Assembly (NCBI RefSeq): GCF_001890925.1
Contig: NZ_MLCB01000143.1
Span: 32,941 to 96,940, forward strand
DNA length: 64,000 nucleotides
Direction of reading: 5' to 3'
Source: Planktotalea frisia
GTDB lineage: Bacteria; Pseudomonadota; Alphaproteobacteria; Rhodobacterales; Rhodobacteraceae
How positions within the stretch are numbered: position 1 is the first letter of the stretch; the number at the start of each line of letters is the position of its first letter. Shown here piece by piece: positions 1 through 8,635 of the stretch. Both the position numbers and the translations under genes were made by a program. The notes under the pieces were generated by a model. It had not been told where the DNA came from, made no database searches, and saw only the letters and a program-made list of their open reading frames with translations.

Positions 1-16
1 GAAAGTAACACTCTCT

Positions 17-44
17 GCGCCGGACGATCTGATCTGTCCGGCGC
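17..44. repeat. inverted repeat ahead of glnD
   Basis: Nine-base arms GCGCCGGAC and GTCCGGCGC flank a 10-base loop. No clear T-run follows, so this is either a weak terminator of the gene to the left of the window or a structured leader of glnD. It ends 26 bases before the glnD start. Confidence 0.5.
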
Positions 45-70
45 AAGACATCTTTGATCAGACTGTTATT

Positions 71-2767
71 GTGGCAGCGATCAATCATGACATTGCACAG
101 AGCACATCTGCGATGGACACGCGTAAAGCAGTGGTCAAACATTTGAACGCCGCGCGCGATATCGGGATGAAAGTCATTGCGGATCGTTTTGGGGCCGAGC
201 CGTTTCTTGCACGGCGCATGACGCGCTCTTATACCTATCTGACTGATTGCCTTGTCAAAATCGCGTTTGAAGTCGCAACACAAGTGCTGCATCCATTGCC
301 CAACCCGACCGAGCAGGAACGCATAGCAGTTATTGCTGTTGGTGGTTACGGTCGCGGCGAGATGGCTCCGCAATCCGACGTAGATTTGTTGTTTATCACG
401 CCTTACAAGATAACGCCTTGGGCGGAGAGCGTGATCGAATCCATGCTCTACATCCTATGGGACTTGCGCCTGAAAGTTGGACACTCAAGCCGCACAATTC
501 CCGACTGTATCCGGCTTGGTGGTGAAGATTTCACCATTCGCACAGCAATGCTGGAGCACCGTTATTTGACCGGTGATACCCCTTTGGCGGAAAAACTCGA
601 AACGCGGCTCTGGGAGGATCTTTTCTCAGGCTCTTCACGTGAGTTCATCGAAGCAAAGCTAGAAGAGCGCGAGATACGCCACAATAAACAAGGCGGGCAG
701 CGCTACGTTGTCGAGCCCAATGTCAAAGAGGGCAAGGGCGGTCTGCGCGACCTGCAATCGCTATTTTGGATCGCAAAGTATGTGCATGGCGTGCAAGATG
801 TTGCCGACCTTGTCGCCGTTGGTGTCTTTACGGATGACGATTTCAAAACCTTTGAAGACGCGGAGACCTTTTTGTGGGCTGTGCGTGGGCATCTTCATCT
901 TATCGCGCGTCGTCCAATGGAGCAGCTTACCTTCGATCTGCAGGTCGAAGTGGCTGCAAAGATGGGCTACAAAGACGCACGCGGGCGGCGTGATGTAGAA
1001 ATCTTTATGCAAGATTTCTTCCGGCATGCCACAGCTGTCGGCGATCTTACCCGCATATTCCTAACAAAACTCGAAGCGATGCACGCCAAAAGCGAGCCTT
1101 TGCTGGAACGTATTTTCCGTCGTCGCCCAAAGATGAAAGCAGGATATATTGTCGTGCACGGGCGTCTTGCTATTGCCGATCCTGACGCGTTCATGAGCGA
1201 CAAACTCAACATTCTGCGTCTGTTCGAAGAAGCATTGCGCACGGGAATGTTGATCCATCCGGATGCTATGCTTTTGCTCAAAGCCAATCTGCCTTTGATC
1301 GACGATGCGATGCGCAATGACCCTGAAGCGCGGCGCATTTTCCTTGATTTGATGCTCAAACACGGAAATCCAGAACGCGCTTTGCGGCGCATGAATGAGT
1401 TGGGCGTACTGGGCGCATTTATCCCCGAGTTCGAAGTCATCGTCGCGATGATGCAATTCAATATGTATCACCACTACACAGTGGATGAGCATACGATCCA
1501 ATGCATCCGCAACTTGTTCGAAATCGAAAGCGGTGATCTCGAAGAAGAGCTGCCAATCTCTACCGAAATTCTGACCAAAGATATCAATCGCAAGGTTCTT
1601 TATGTCGCCATGCTTTTGCACGATATCGGCAAAGGACGCCAAGAAGATCACTCGATCCTCGGGGCGCAGATCGCGCGCAAAGTTGCGCCGCGACTTGGGC
1701 TGAACAAAGCTGACTCTGAAACTGTGGAATGGCTGGTACGCTACCACTTGCTCATGTCTGACATGGCGCAGAAACGCGATATTGCTGATCCACGTACCGT
1801 TCGAGGTTTTGCAAAGGCCGTTAAGGACGTTAAAAGGCTCGATCTGCTAACGGTTCTCACTGTCTGTGATATTCGCGGCGTTGGGCCTGATACGTGGAAC
1901 AATTGGAAAGCGGTTCTGATCCGCGCGCTTTACCGTCAGACGCGCCATGCGCTTGAAAATGGGCTTGAAGATCTCAACCGCGAACAACGTGGTACAGATG
2001 CGAAACGCGCGCTGCGCGAAGCGCTTGTGGATTGGCCCAAAAAGGACCTCAAGATCGAGACCGCCCGCCACTACGCCCCGTATTGGCAAGGTTTTCACAT
2101 CACAGCTCATGTCATTTTCGCGCGGCTTTTACGCGATATCGAAACAGGCAAGATCGCTATTGATATCCACCCCGATGAAGATCGGGACGCAACCCGTGTT
2201 TGCTTTGCACTGGAAGATCACCCGGGTATTTTCTCTCGCTTGGCAGGTGCACTTGCGCTGGTTGGCGCGAATGTTGTGGATGCGCGCACGTTTACATCAA
2301 ACGATGGCTACGCCACTGCCGCGTTCTGGATCCAAGACGGCGATGATGGCCCCTACGAGAAAGCGCGCATTCCTCGTCTGAGAAAAATGATCGAAAGGAC
2401 CTTGAGCGGCGAAGTCGTCGCAAAGGATGCTATTGTAGATCGCGACAAAATTAAAAAGCGCGAACGCGCGTTTAAAGTCCCGACGCATATCATTTTTGAT
2501 AATGACGGCTCAGAGATTTATACAATCATCGAAGTCGACACGCGGGATCGGCCCGGTCTGCTCTATGATTTGACCCGCTGCCTTGCCAGTATGAACGTCT
2601 ATATTTCCTCTGCTGTGATTGCGACTTACGGTGAACAAGTCGTGGATACGTTCTATGTAAAGGATATGTTCGGTTTGAAATACCACGCCGCAAGCAAGCA
2701 ACGCTCACTTGAGAAAAAGCTGCGCGAAGCAATTTCGCAAGGTGCTGAGAGGGCCAAGAACGCATGA
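71..2767 (+). CDS. glnD: [protein-PII] uridylyltransferase / uridylyl-removing enzyme
   Basis: Bifunctional sensor of nitrogen status that uridylylates and de-uridylylates PII proteins (GlnB/GlnK) in response to glutamine. The 898-residue length fits the family. The nucleotidyltransferase motif GGYGRGEMAPQSDVDLLF begins near residue 91. An HD phosphohydrolase motif (LLHDIGKG) lies near residue 517. Two C-terminal ACT domains begin near residues 709 and 816, recognisable by EDHPGIFSRLAGAL and RDRPGLLYDL. The start is GTG. The stop overlaps the murJ start by 4 bases (ATGA), a gene order common in alphaproteobacteria. Confidence 0.97.
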   Translation: MAAINHDIAQSTSAMDTRKAVVKHLNAARDIGMKVIADRFGAEPFLARRMTRSYTYLTDCLVKIAFEVATQVLHPLPNPTEQERIAVIAVGGYGRGEMAPQSDVDLLFITPYKITPWAESVIESMLYILWDLRLKVGHSSRTIPDCIRLGGEDFTIRTAMLEHRYLTGDTPLAEKLETRLWEDLFSGSSREFIEAKLEEREIRHNKQGGQRYVVEPNVKEGKGGLRDLQSLFWIAKYVHGVQDVADLVAVGVFTDDDFKTFEDAETFLWAVRGHLHLIARRPMEQLTFDLQVEVAAKMGYKDARGRRDVEIFMQDFFRHATAVGDLTRIFLTKLEAMHAKSEPLLERIFRRRPKMKAGYIVVHGRLAIADPDAFMSDKLNILRLFEEALRTGMLIHPDAMLLLKANLPLIDDAMRNDPEARRIFLDLMLKHGNPERALRRMNELGVLGAFIPEFEVIVAMMQFNMYHHYTVDEHTIQCIRNLFEIESGDLEEELPISTEILTKDINRKVLYVAMLLHDIGKGRQEDHSILGAQIARKVAPRLGLNKADSETVEWLVRYHLLMSDMAQKRDIADPRTVRGFAKAVKDVKRLDLLTVLTVCDIRGVGPDTWNNWKAVLIRALYRQTRHALENGLEDLNREQRGTDAKRALREALVDWPKKDLKIETARHYAPYWQGFHITAHVIFARLLRDIETGKIAIDIHPDEDRDATRVCFALEDHPGIFSRLAGALALVGANVVDARTFTSNDGYATAAFWIQDGDDGPYEKARIPRLRKMIERTLSGEVVAKDAIVDRDKIKKRERAFKVPTHIIFDNDGSEIYTIIEVDTRDRPGLLYDLTRCLASMNVYISSAVIATYGEQVVDTFYVKDMFGLKYHAASKQRSLEKKLREAISQGAERAKNA

Positions 2768-4308
2768 GCGCCGGGAAAATGATGTCGGGAATTTTTACAG
2801 TTGGCATCTGGACCTTGCTCAGCCGCGTGCTTGGCTTTTTGCGCGATGCTTTGATCTTGTCCTACCTGGGTACAGGTCCCGCCTATCAAGCGTTCGTTGT
2901 CGCGTTTCGCTTGCCCAATATGTTCCGCCGCTTTTTTGCAGAAGGGGCGTTCAACCTAGCGTTTGTGCCGATGTTCTCAAAACGGCTCGAGTCTGATGAT
3001 CAGCCTAACGCCTTCGCCAATGAAGCCTTTTCTGGCCTTGCGACGATCCTCATCGGGCTAACGGTTATCGCGCAGATTTTTATGCCTTGGCTGGTCTATG
3101 CCCTCGCCAGCGGCTTTGTCGGCACGGAAACCTTTGATCTTTCCGTCATCTTTGGGCGCATCGCCTTTCCTTATATTCTGTTTATCTCTCTTGCTGCTTT
3201 GGCCTCTGGTGTATTGAACGCATCGGGTCGCTTTGCTGCCGCGGCCGCTGCGCCTGTGCTTTTGAACGTGCTACTGGTCAGTGCAATCATTTTCGCGGCT
3301 ACCGCTGGTTTTGACGTCGCTTATGCACTCATATGGATGATCCCGTTTGCGGGCTTTGCGCAACTCGTCCTCGTCTGGATCGCCGCCAAGCGCGCGGGGA
3401 TCACTTTGCGTCTACAACGCCCACGGTTCACGCCTGATATGAAGCACCTTACCAAGATCGCTATTCCAGCGGCGATGGCAGGTGGTGTGATGCAAATTAA
3501 CTTGCTCGTCGGGCAGCAAGTGGCGAGCTATTTTGATCGCGCGGTCGGCTGGCTCTTTGCGGCGGATCGTCTCTATCAACTGCCCCTCGGCGTCGTAGGC
3601 ATTGCTGTTGGTATCGTTCTTTTGCCGGACCTTGCGCGCCGCCTTCAATCTGGTGACGACGCAGGTGCCAAGGATGCGTTTTCGCGCGCGACTGAAATCT
3701 CACTTGCCCTTACAATCCCGGCTTCCGTTGCTTTGATGGTCATCCCGTTGCCGCTTGTTCGGGTGTTGTTCGAGCGCGGGGCGATGACGACAGACGACAG
3801 TGCCGCAATCGCGGTCGCGGTGGCAATCTATGGCCTCGGGCTCCCGGCATTCGTTTTGCAAAAGACTTTGCAACCTCTGTTCTATGCCCGCGAAGATACG
3901 AAATCCCCGTTCCGTTTTGCCATTGTCGCGATGTTCGTGAACGCAGTCCTTGCTTTTGGCCTTGCGCCCTATATCGGCTGGATTGCGCCTGCAATTGCGA
4001 CAACGTTTGCGGGTTGGATCATGGTGCTGTGCCTTGCACTCGGCACGCGCCCGATGGGCGATGTTGCGCGGTTTGATGCGCAGCTGAGACGTCGTATTTG
4101 GCGGATTTGTGTGGCTTCAGGTGCCATGGGCACAATTCTTTGGAGCGCGAGTGCCTCGATGTCTACGTTCCTTGGTATGGCCGGTTGGCGCTACCTCGCG
4201 CTGGCCATTCTGGTTGGGATCGGGATTGGCAGTTACTTTCTGATCGCGCATCTCATTGGTGCGATCCGTTTGTCAGAACTCAAAGGGGCGATGCGCAGGG
4301 GCCGTTAA
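2764..4308 (+). CDS. murJ: lipid II flippase MurJ (MviN family)
   Basis: Integral membrane MOP-superfamily flippase that moves lipid II across the inner membrane for peptidoglycan synthesis. The 514-residue protein is hydrophobic throughout and consistent with about 14 membrane spans. Family hallmarks include the N-terminal WTLLSRVLGFLRD and RLPNMFRRFFAEGAFN segments. It starts inside the glnD stop, so the two are probably co-transcribed and translationally coupled. Its stop shares a TTAA with the convergent rhomboid-like gene. Confidence 0.96.
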   Translation: MSAGKMMSGIFTVGIWTLLSRVLGFLRDALILSYLGTGPAYQAFVVAFRLPNMFRRFFAEGAFNLAFVPMFSKRLESDDQPNAFANEAFSGLATILIGLTVIAQIFMPWLVYALASGFVGTETFDLSVIFGRIAFPYILFISLAALASGVLNASGRFAAAAAAPVLLNVLLVSAIIFAATAGFDVAYALIWMIPFAGFAQLVLVWIAAKRAGITLRLQRPRFTPDMKHLTKIAIPAAMAGGVMQINLLVGQQVASYFDRAVGWLFAADRLYQLPLGVVGIAVGIVLLPDLARRLQSGDDAGAKDAFSRATEISLALTIPASVALMVIPLPLVRVLFERGAMTTDDSAAIAVAVAIYGLGLPAFVLQKTLQPLFYAREDTKSPFRFAIVAMFVNAVLAFGLAPYIGWIAPAIATTFAGWIMVLCLALGTRPMGDVARFDAQLRRRIWRICVASGAMGTILWSASASMSTFLGMAGWRYLALAILVGIGIGSYFLIAHLIGAIRLSELKGAMRRGR

Positions 4309-5006
4309 TCGCGCCGCATCTTTTCGCGCAGGCGTGTGAACCCACCGGGGCTAACGATGAAAGACAGTGCAAATCCTGTGATGAAGCCGACGACGTCCGC
4401 AAGCCAATCATTCTGCACCCCAAAGAGCAGACCAAAGATCAGCTGAATGCCCATCAAGAACCCGATGAGCGTAAAGGCCTGTACCTGCTGCGCACCCATT
4501 TGCCCGAGCCTGAGCCAAAGCAAATATGTGAACGCACCGATCAAGCCATAGACACCGGGGAACCCACCAATCAGCGGCGCTTGATCATCGAGCAGAAGCG
4601 CATAGGCAAGCGCGCCGAAGGTGCCCGAGACAATAAAGACCGCGAGCGTTGCGAACCCCGTGAAGACCTCGCCCACCATTTTGCCGAGCGCCAAGAGCAT
4701 CACGCAGACGAAAAGCGCGTGCATGAAGCTGCCGTGCACGAACATATAGCTGACAAAGCGGATCAGATGTTCTGTCGGCCACTGGCTGTTGTTCCACATC
4801 CAATCGAAAATCGGACCCGAGAACGCGTAAGTTTGCAGCGCCTCTAAACGCCAACCAATGCCGCCTGCCCCGCCAATCAAACCACGCGAAGCGAGCGAAA
4901 AAATTGCTTCAATCCCGATAATCATCAGGAAAAGCGCGACCACAACGGGCGGCAAAGGGTTCACCGGAGAGATGAGCTCTGGTTCATGATCGTGATCTTC
5001 GGACAT
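4305..5006 (-). CDS. rhomboid-fold membrane protein, probably catalytically inactive
   Basis: A 233-residue multi-span membrane protein of the rhomboid family, judged by its layout of hydrophobic segments and the motif GFPGVYGLIGAF. Active rhomboids carry Ser in GxSG and a His about 53 residues later (E. coli GlpG S201 and H254). Here the serine position is Pro150 (GFPG) and the histidine position is Asp204 (ADVVGFITGF). Both catalytic residues are therefore absent, suggesting a pseudoprotease. I chose the start at MSEDHDHE because the longer reading frame would run into trpS. The start has no good Shine-Dalgarno sequence. It converges with murJ. Confidence 0.85.
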   Translation of the reverse strand: MSEDHDHEPELISPVNPLPPVVVALFLMIIGIEAIFSLASRGLIGGAGGIGWRLEALQTYAFSGPIFDWMWNNSQWPTEHLIRFVSYMFVHGSFMHALFVCVMLLALGKMVGEVFTGFATLAVFIVSGTFGALAYALLLDDQAPLIGGFPGVYGLIGAFTYLLWLRLGQMGAQQVQAFTLIGFLMGIQLIFGLLFGVQNDWLADVVGFITGFALSFIVSPGGFTRLREKMRRD

Positions 5007-5087
5007 ATGGAGGAACCTGCTTAACTTGACGATACTGCCCCTCCTAGGTAGATCAGCCAGACCCTTAATTCCAGATGGAGAATTATC

Positions 5088-6107
5088 ATGACAGAGGTGG
5101 TCCACACACCCCGTGTCTTTTCAGGCATTCAGCCTTCCGGCGGCCTGACCCTTGGCAACTATCTTGGCGCGATCAAGCGCTTTGTCGATATGCAGGAAAG
5201 CGGCATTGAAACGCTGTACTGCATGGTCGATTTACATGCCATCACCGTCTGGCAAGACCCTGCTGATCTGCGCCACAACACCCGCGAATTGGCTGCTGGC
5301 TATATTGCGGCTGGGCTTGATCCAAGCAAATCCATCCTGTTCAACCAAAGCCAAGTCAGTGCACACGCAGAGCTTGGCTGGCTCTTTAGCTGCATCGCCC
5401 GCATGGGCTGGATGAAGCGTATGACCCAGTTCAAGGACAAGGCGGGCAAGAATGCTGAGAACGCATCCCTTGGATTGTTCGGCTATCCTGCGCTGATGGC
5501 TGCGGATATTTTGATCTATCACTCTACGCATGTTCCAGTCGGAGAGGATCAAAAGCAGCACTTGGAATTAACCCGCGACGTCGCGGCAAAGTTCAATCAT
5601 GATTTCGGCGTGGATTTTTTCCCGATGACCGAGCCTGTGATTGAGGGTGCTGCGACGCGTGTAATGTCGCTTCGCGATGGGTCTAAGAAGATGTCAAAGT
5701 CTGATCCCTCTGATGCATCACGGATCAATATGACCGACGACGCGGACACGATTGCCAAGAAGATCCGCAAGGCGAAGACCGATCCGGATGCCTTGCCTTC
5801 CGAAGTAGAGGGTTTGAGCGAGCGTCCCGAAGCGCGCAATCTGGTAAACATCTTTGCCGCTTTGTCGGACATGGATGTGGATGCGGTTTTGAGCGACGTT
5901 GGCGGCAAGCAGTTCTCTGAATTCAAGCCGATGCTGGTTGACTTGGCAGTTGAGAAGCTGTCCCCGATCAGCACCGAAATGGCGCGTTTGATGAATGATC
6001 CGGCTGAGATTGATCGTATTTTGGGTGAAGGTTCTGGCCGCGCGCGCGCGATTGCGACTCCGATTCTGGAAAAAACTTATGATATCGTTGGCATGATCCG
6101 CTCTTGA
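5088..6107 (+). CDS. trpS: tryptophanyl-tRNA synthetase
   Basis: Class I aminoacyl-tRNA synthetase charging tRNA-Trp. The 339-residue length is typical. The N-terminus [16 protein letters not shown] (residues about 13-28) contains the TLGNY form of the HIGH signature. The KMSKS loop is KKMSKSD near residue 200. It is divergent from the rhomboid-like gene with an 81-bp gap and is followed by a strong terminator. Confidence 0.97.
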   Translation: MTEVVHTPRVFSGIQPSGGLTLGNYLGAIKRFVDMQESGIETLYCMVDLHAITVWQDPADLRHNTRELAAGYIAAGLDPSKSILFNQSQVSAHAELGWLFSCIARMGWMKRMTQFKDKAGKNAENASLGLFGYPALMAADILIYHSTHVPVGEDQKQHLELTRDVAAKFNHDFGVDFFPMTEPVIEGAATRVMSLRDGSKKMSKSDPSDASRINMTDDADTIAKKIRKAKTDPDALPSEVEGLSERPEARNLVNIFAALSDMDVDAVLSDVGGKQFSEFKPMLVDLAVEKLSPISTEMARLMNDPAEIDRILGEGSGRARAIATPILEKTYDIVGMIRS

Positions 6108-6139
6108 TCTCATAGTGCGCCCAAGGGCGCGCTTTATAA

Positions 6140-6168
6140 GCTCTGCCTGAAGGGGCAGAGCGGTTTTT
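6140..6168 (+). terminator. rho-independent terminator of trpS
   Basis: Perfect 8-bp stem GCTCTGCC / GGCAGAGC with a 6-base loop, followed by GGTTTTT. A weaker GCGCCC / GGGCGC hairpin lies just upstream. Confidence 0.85.
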
Positions 6169-6193
6169 GGATATTTTTGAAGAGAGGAAGATC

Positions 6194-7060
6194 ATGGCAA
6201 CGGGAACGAAAATTCGGACGTTTTACGAAGGCGCTTGGCATGATGAAGACCTCAAGATTATGCGCGCCGCGGATCACGGGTCGTGGCTTGGAACGACCGT
6301 ATTCGACGGTGCGCGCTATGTGAATGGCCGCGCTCCTGATCTGGAACCGCATCTTGCTCGTGTGAACCAGTCTGCCAGTGCTTTGATGATCACACCGACG
6401 GTCACCACTGAGGATATGCTGGAAATTGTGCGCGACGGGCTCAAAGCCTATTCCCCGGAAGAGGCGGTTTATATTCGTCCCATGTATTGGGCCTTGGACG
6501 GCGATGAAATGGGCATTGTGCCGCGTGAAAACCGGACAGGTTTTGCCATCTGTCTGGAGGCCATTCCGATGGCTCCTGAGAGTGCCGCTACTACGCTTTG
6601 TACGACAAGGTTCCGACGTCCTGTGCAAGAGGACAATGTCGTGAATGCAAAGGCGGGCTGTCTTTATCCCAACAATGCCCGCATGTTGGCAGAGGCGCGC
6701 AGCAAGGGGTTTGGCAATGCTTTGGTTGCGGATGTGATGGGCAATGTCGCAGAGACCGCGACTGCGAATGTGTTTATGGTTAAAGACGGCGAAGTCTTTA
6801 CCCCGATTGCCAATGGCACATTTTTGTCAGGCATAACCCGTGCGCGTCATATCGCGAATTTTGCACAGGATGGTGTTAAAGTGCACGAAAAAGTCCTGAC
6901 ATTCGCGGATTTCAGCGCAGCAGATGAAGTGTTCCTGAGCGGCAATATGAGCAAGATCACCCCCGTGACTGCCTTTGAAGATCGCCAGTATCAAGTTGGT
7001 CCCATGACCAAACGCGCACGCGAGATGTATTGGGATTGGGCCGCGTCCCAACCGCTTTAA
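6194..7060 (+). CDS. ilvE: branched-chain amino acid aminotransferase (class IV)
   Basis: PLP-dependent fold-type IV aminotransferase, most likely the final transamination of Leu, Ile and Val synthesis. It has 288 residues. Family features are DGARYVNGRAPDLEPHLARV near the N-terminus, the PLP-lysine region VNAKAGCLYPNNARMLAEA, and NVFMVKDGEVFTP with the later TFLSGITR loop. The start ATG at 6194 follows GAGAGGAAG at good spacing; the upstream in-frame ATG at 6167 lies inside the trpS terminator. D-amino-acid or aminodeoxychorismate activity is possible in this fold but less likely. Confidence 0.85.
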   Translation: MATGTKIRTFYEGAWHDEDLKIMRAADHGSWLGTTVFDGARYVNGRAPDLEPHLARVNQSASALMITPTVTTEDMLEIVRDGLKAYSPEEAVYIRPMYWALDGDEMGIVPRENRTGFAICLEAIPMAPESAATTLCTTRFRRPVQEDNVVNAKAGCLYPNNARMLAEARSKGFGNALVADVMGNVAETATANVFMVKDGEVFTPIANGTFLSGITRARHIANFAQDGVKVHEKVLTFADFSAADEVFLSGNMSKITPVTAFEDRQYQVGPMTKRAREMYWDWAASQPL

Positions 7061-7135
7061 TTGCTGTGACGAAAAGCCGTTGCGCAGACATATGCCTTGC
7101 GTCATGATCCTGAGCAGCGTGCAAGGAGCAACGAT

Positions 7136-7591
7136 ATGCGGAAATTTCTGGTAGTCCTCGACGATAGCCGTGAATGCTTGAATGCAATGCGGTTTGCAGC
7201 GATGCGCGCGGCTCATACGGGTGGTGGCGTAGAGATCCTGTCGGTGATCCCGCCGGACGAGTTTAACCACTGGATTGGCATTGGTGACATCATGCGCGAA
7301 GAAGCGCGGGAGCGTATTCATGCGCATTTCGAGGTCTTCGCGAAGTGGATGCGCGATAAGCAAGGGGTCGACCCCGAACTGGTCATTCGTGAGGGCGATC
7401 CGGTCGAGCAAATTTTAGCACAATGCAGAGATGACGACGAAGTTGGGGTTCTGGTGCTTGGCGCGAGTTCCGACAAAAAGGGCCCCGGCCCTTTGGTGAC
7501 GCAATTGACCAAGAATTCAGGTACGCTCGATATTCCGATCACGATTGTTCCAGGCGAGTTGAGTAAAGAGCGCCTCGAAGCGATCACATAA
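7136..7591 (+). CDS. universal stress protein, UspA family
   Basis: A single Usp domain of 151 residues. It opens with RKFLVVLDDSRECLNAMRFA and has the nucleotide-loop-like segment VLVLGASSDKKGPGPLV near the C-terminus, which is a partial match to the ATP-binding G-x2-G-x9-G(S/T) motif. The start at 7136 is preceded by AAGGAG; the frame opens further upstream but without a ribosome binding site. Probably cytoplasmic. The specific stress role cannot be told from sequence. Confidence 0.85.
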   Translation: MRKFLVVLDDSRECLNAMRFAAMRAAHTGGGVEILSVIPPDEFNHWIGIGDIMREEARERIHAHFEVFAKWMRDKQGVDPELVIREGDPVEQILAQCRDDDEVGVLVLGASSDKKGPGPLVTQLTKNSGTLDIPITIVPGELSKERLEAIT

Positions 7592-7594
7592 TAG

Positions 7595-7984
7595 ATGGGC
7601 CAGCATATTTCTGCCGTGGCTTTGGTCGTGCCCGACTACGATGCTGGCATCGCGTTTTATGTCGACACACTTGGCTTTGATCTGATCGAGGACACCCAGC
7701 AAAGCGAGACAAAACGTTGGGTGCTGATAGCACCAAAAGGGGCTCAAACGCGGCTTTTGCTTGCTAGAGCGAACGGTGATACGCAAAGCGCAGCGATTGG
7801 CAATCAGACAGGCGGGCGCGTCGGGTTCTTTTTGCACACAGATGATTTTGACGCAGACTTTGCGCGGATGAGTGCGGCAGGCGTTCTTTTTGAAGAAGAA
7901 CCACGCCATGAGCCATACGGCAGTGTCGCTGTGTTTCGCGATCCATTTGGCAATCGTTGGGACTTGCTCCAGCTCACCAGCTAG
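7595..7984 (+). CDS. VOC (glyoxalase/bleomycin resistance) superfamily protein
   Basis: A 129-residue single-domain VOC protein with the usual beta-alpha-beta-beta-beta pattern: an N-terminal ISAVALVVPDYDAGIAFYVDTLGFDL, and C-terminal GSVAVFRDPFGNRWDLLQ with the metal-side Glu/Gln pattern. Substrate unknown. It starts 3 bases after the usp stop. Its stop codon touches the iron-box palindrome of the next gene. Confidence 0.8.
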   Translation: MGQHISAVALVVPDYDAGIAFYVDTLGFDLIEDTQQSETKRWVLIAPKGAQTRLLLARANGDTQSAAIGNQTGGRVGFFLHTDDFDADFARMSAAGVLFEEEPRHEPYGSVAVFRDPFGNRWDLLQLTS

Positions 7985-8002
7985 TTTAGAATTATTCTAA
8001 AC
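7984..8002 (+). promoter_or_regulatory. Irr-type iron control element (ICE box) upstream of nfuA
   Basis: GTTTAGAATTATTCTAAAC is a perfect 9-bp inverted repeat around a single central T. It matches the ICE consensus TTTAGAA-N3-TTCTAAA described for the iron/haem-responsive regulator Irr of alphaproteobacteria. It sits immediately upstream of a TTGACA hexamer, a position suited to controlling the nfuA promoter. Direction of control (repression or activation) cannot be decided from sequence. Confidence 0.85.
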
Positions 8003-8003
8003 A

Positions 8004-8032
8004 TTGACAAAGTGCTGTGCGCTTCACATATC
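8004..8032 (+). promoter_or_regulatory. sigma-70-type promoter of nfuA
   Basis: TTGACA at 8004-8009, a 17-bp spacer, then a weak -10 CATATC at 8027-8032 (a TATCTA lies 2 bp further on). The ICE palindrome abuts the -35, so bound Irr would be expected to affect polymerase. Confidence 0.5.
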
Positions 8033-8058
8033 TAGCGCAGATTGACGGAGAGATGCCC

Positions 8059-8625
8059 ATGTTCATTCAGACAGAATCCACGCCCAACCCAGCGACACTG
8101 AAATTCCTGCCCGGTCAAACGGTTTTGGAGATGGGCACAGCCGATTTCCCAAGTGCTGTCGGCGCTGAGGTTTCCCCGCTCGCGGCACGGATTTTCGCAG
8201 TGGATGGCGTAAGTGGTGTGTTCTTTGGAACAGACTTCGTTACCGTCACCAAGACAGACGCTGTTGAGTGGGACCACATTAAGCCTGCACTACTTGGCGC
8301 GATCATGGAGCACTTCCAATCCGGCGCGGCTGTAATGGCAGGCGATACCGCTCAGCCGAACTCTGGTCATGCGGAACATACCGGCGAAGACGGTGAAATC
8401 GTAGGTCAGATCAAAGAGCTGCTGGATAGCCGCGTCCGCCCAGCGGTTGCGCAAGATGGTGGCGACATCACATTCCACGGTTTTGAGCGCGGCATCGTGT
8501 ATCTTCACATGCAAGGCGCCTGTGCGGGTTGCCCATCATCTACTTTGACGTTGAAAATGGGCATCGAAAACCTGTTGCGCCACTACATTCCCGAAGTTAC
8601 CGAAGTGCGCCCCGTCGCTGTCTAA
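8059..8625 (+). CDS. nfuA: NifU-family Fe-S cluster carrier protein
   Basis: A 188-residue Fe-S scaffold or carrier that accepts clusters from the assembly machinery and hands them to target enzymes. It has the N-terminal Nfu_N domain (FIQTESTPNPATLKFLPG) and a C-terminal NifU domain with the cluster-binding pair C155 and C158 in GACAGCPSS. I set the start at ATG 8059, which follows GGAGAG at 6 bases and matches the conserved family N-terminus. Control by the upstream ICE box fits a role in iron homeostasis. Confidence 0.93.
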   Translation: MFIQTESTPNPATLKFLPGQTVLEMGTADFPSAVGAEVSPLAARIFAVDGVSGVFFGTDFVTVTKTDAVEWDHIKPALLGAIMEHFQSGAAVMAGDTAQPNSGHAEHTGEDGEIVGQIKELLDSRVRPAVAQDGGDITFHGFERGIVYLHMQGACAGCPSSTLTLKMGIENLLRHYIPEVTEVRPVAV

Positions 8626-8635
8626 GTGATTGGGA

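Noticed and set aside
4098..4847. 249-codon plus-strand frame over the rhomboid-like gene
   Set aside because: Overlaps murJ and runs antisense to the rhomboid-fold gene. The translation is Glu/Arg/His-rich with no hydrophobic core.
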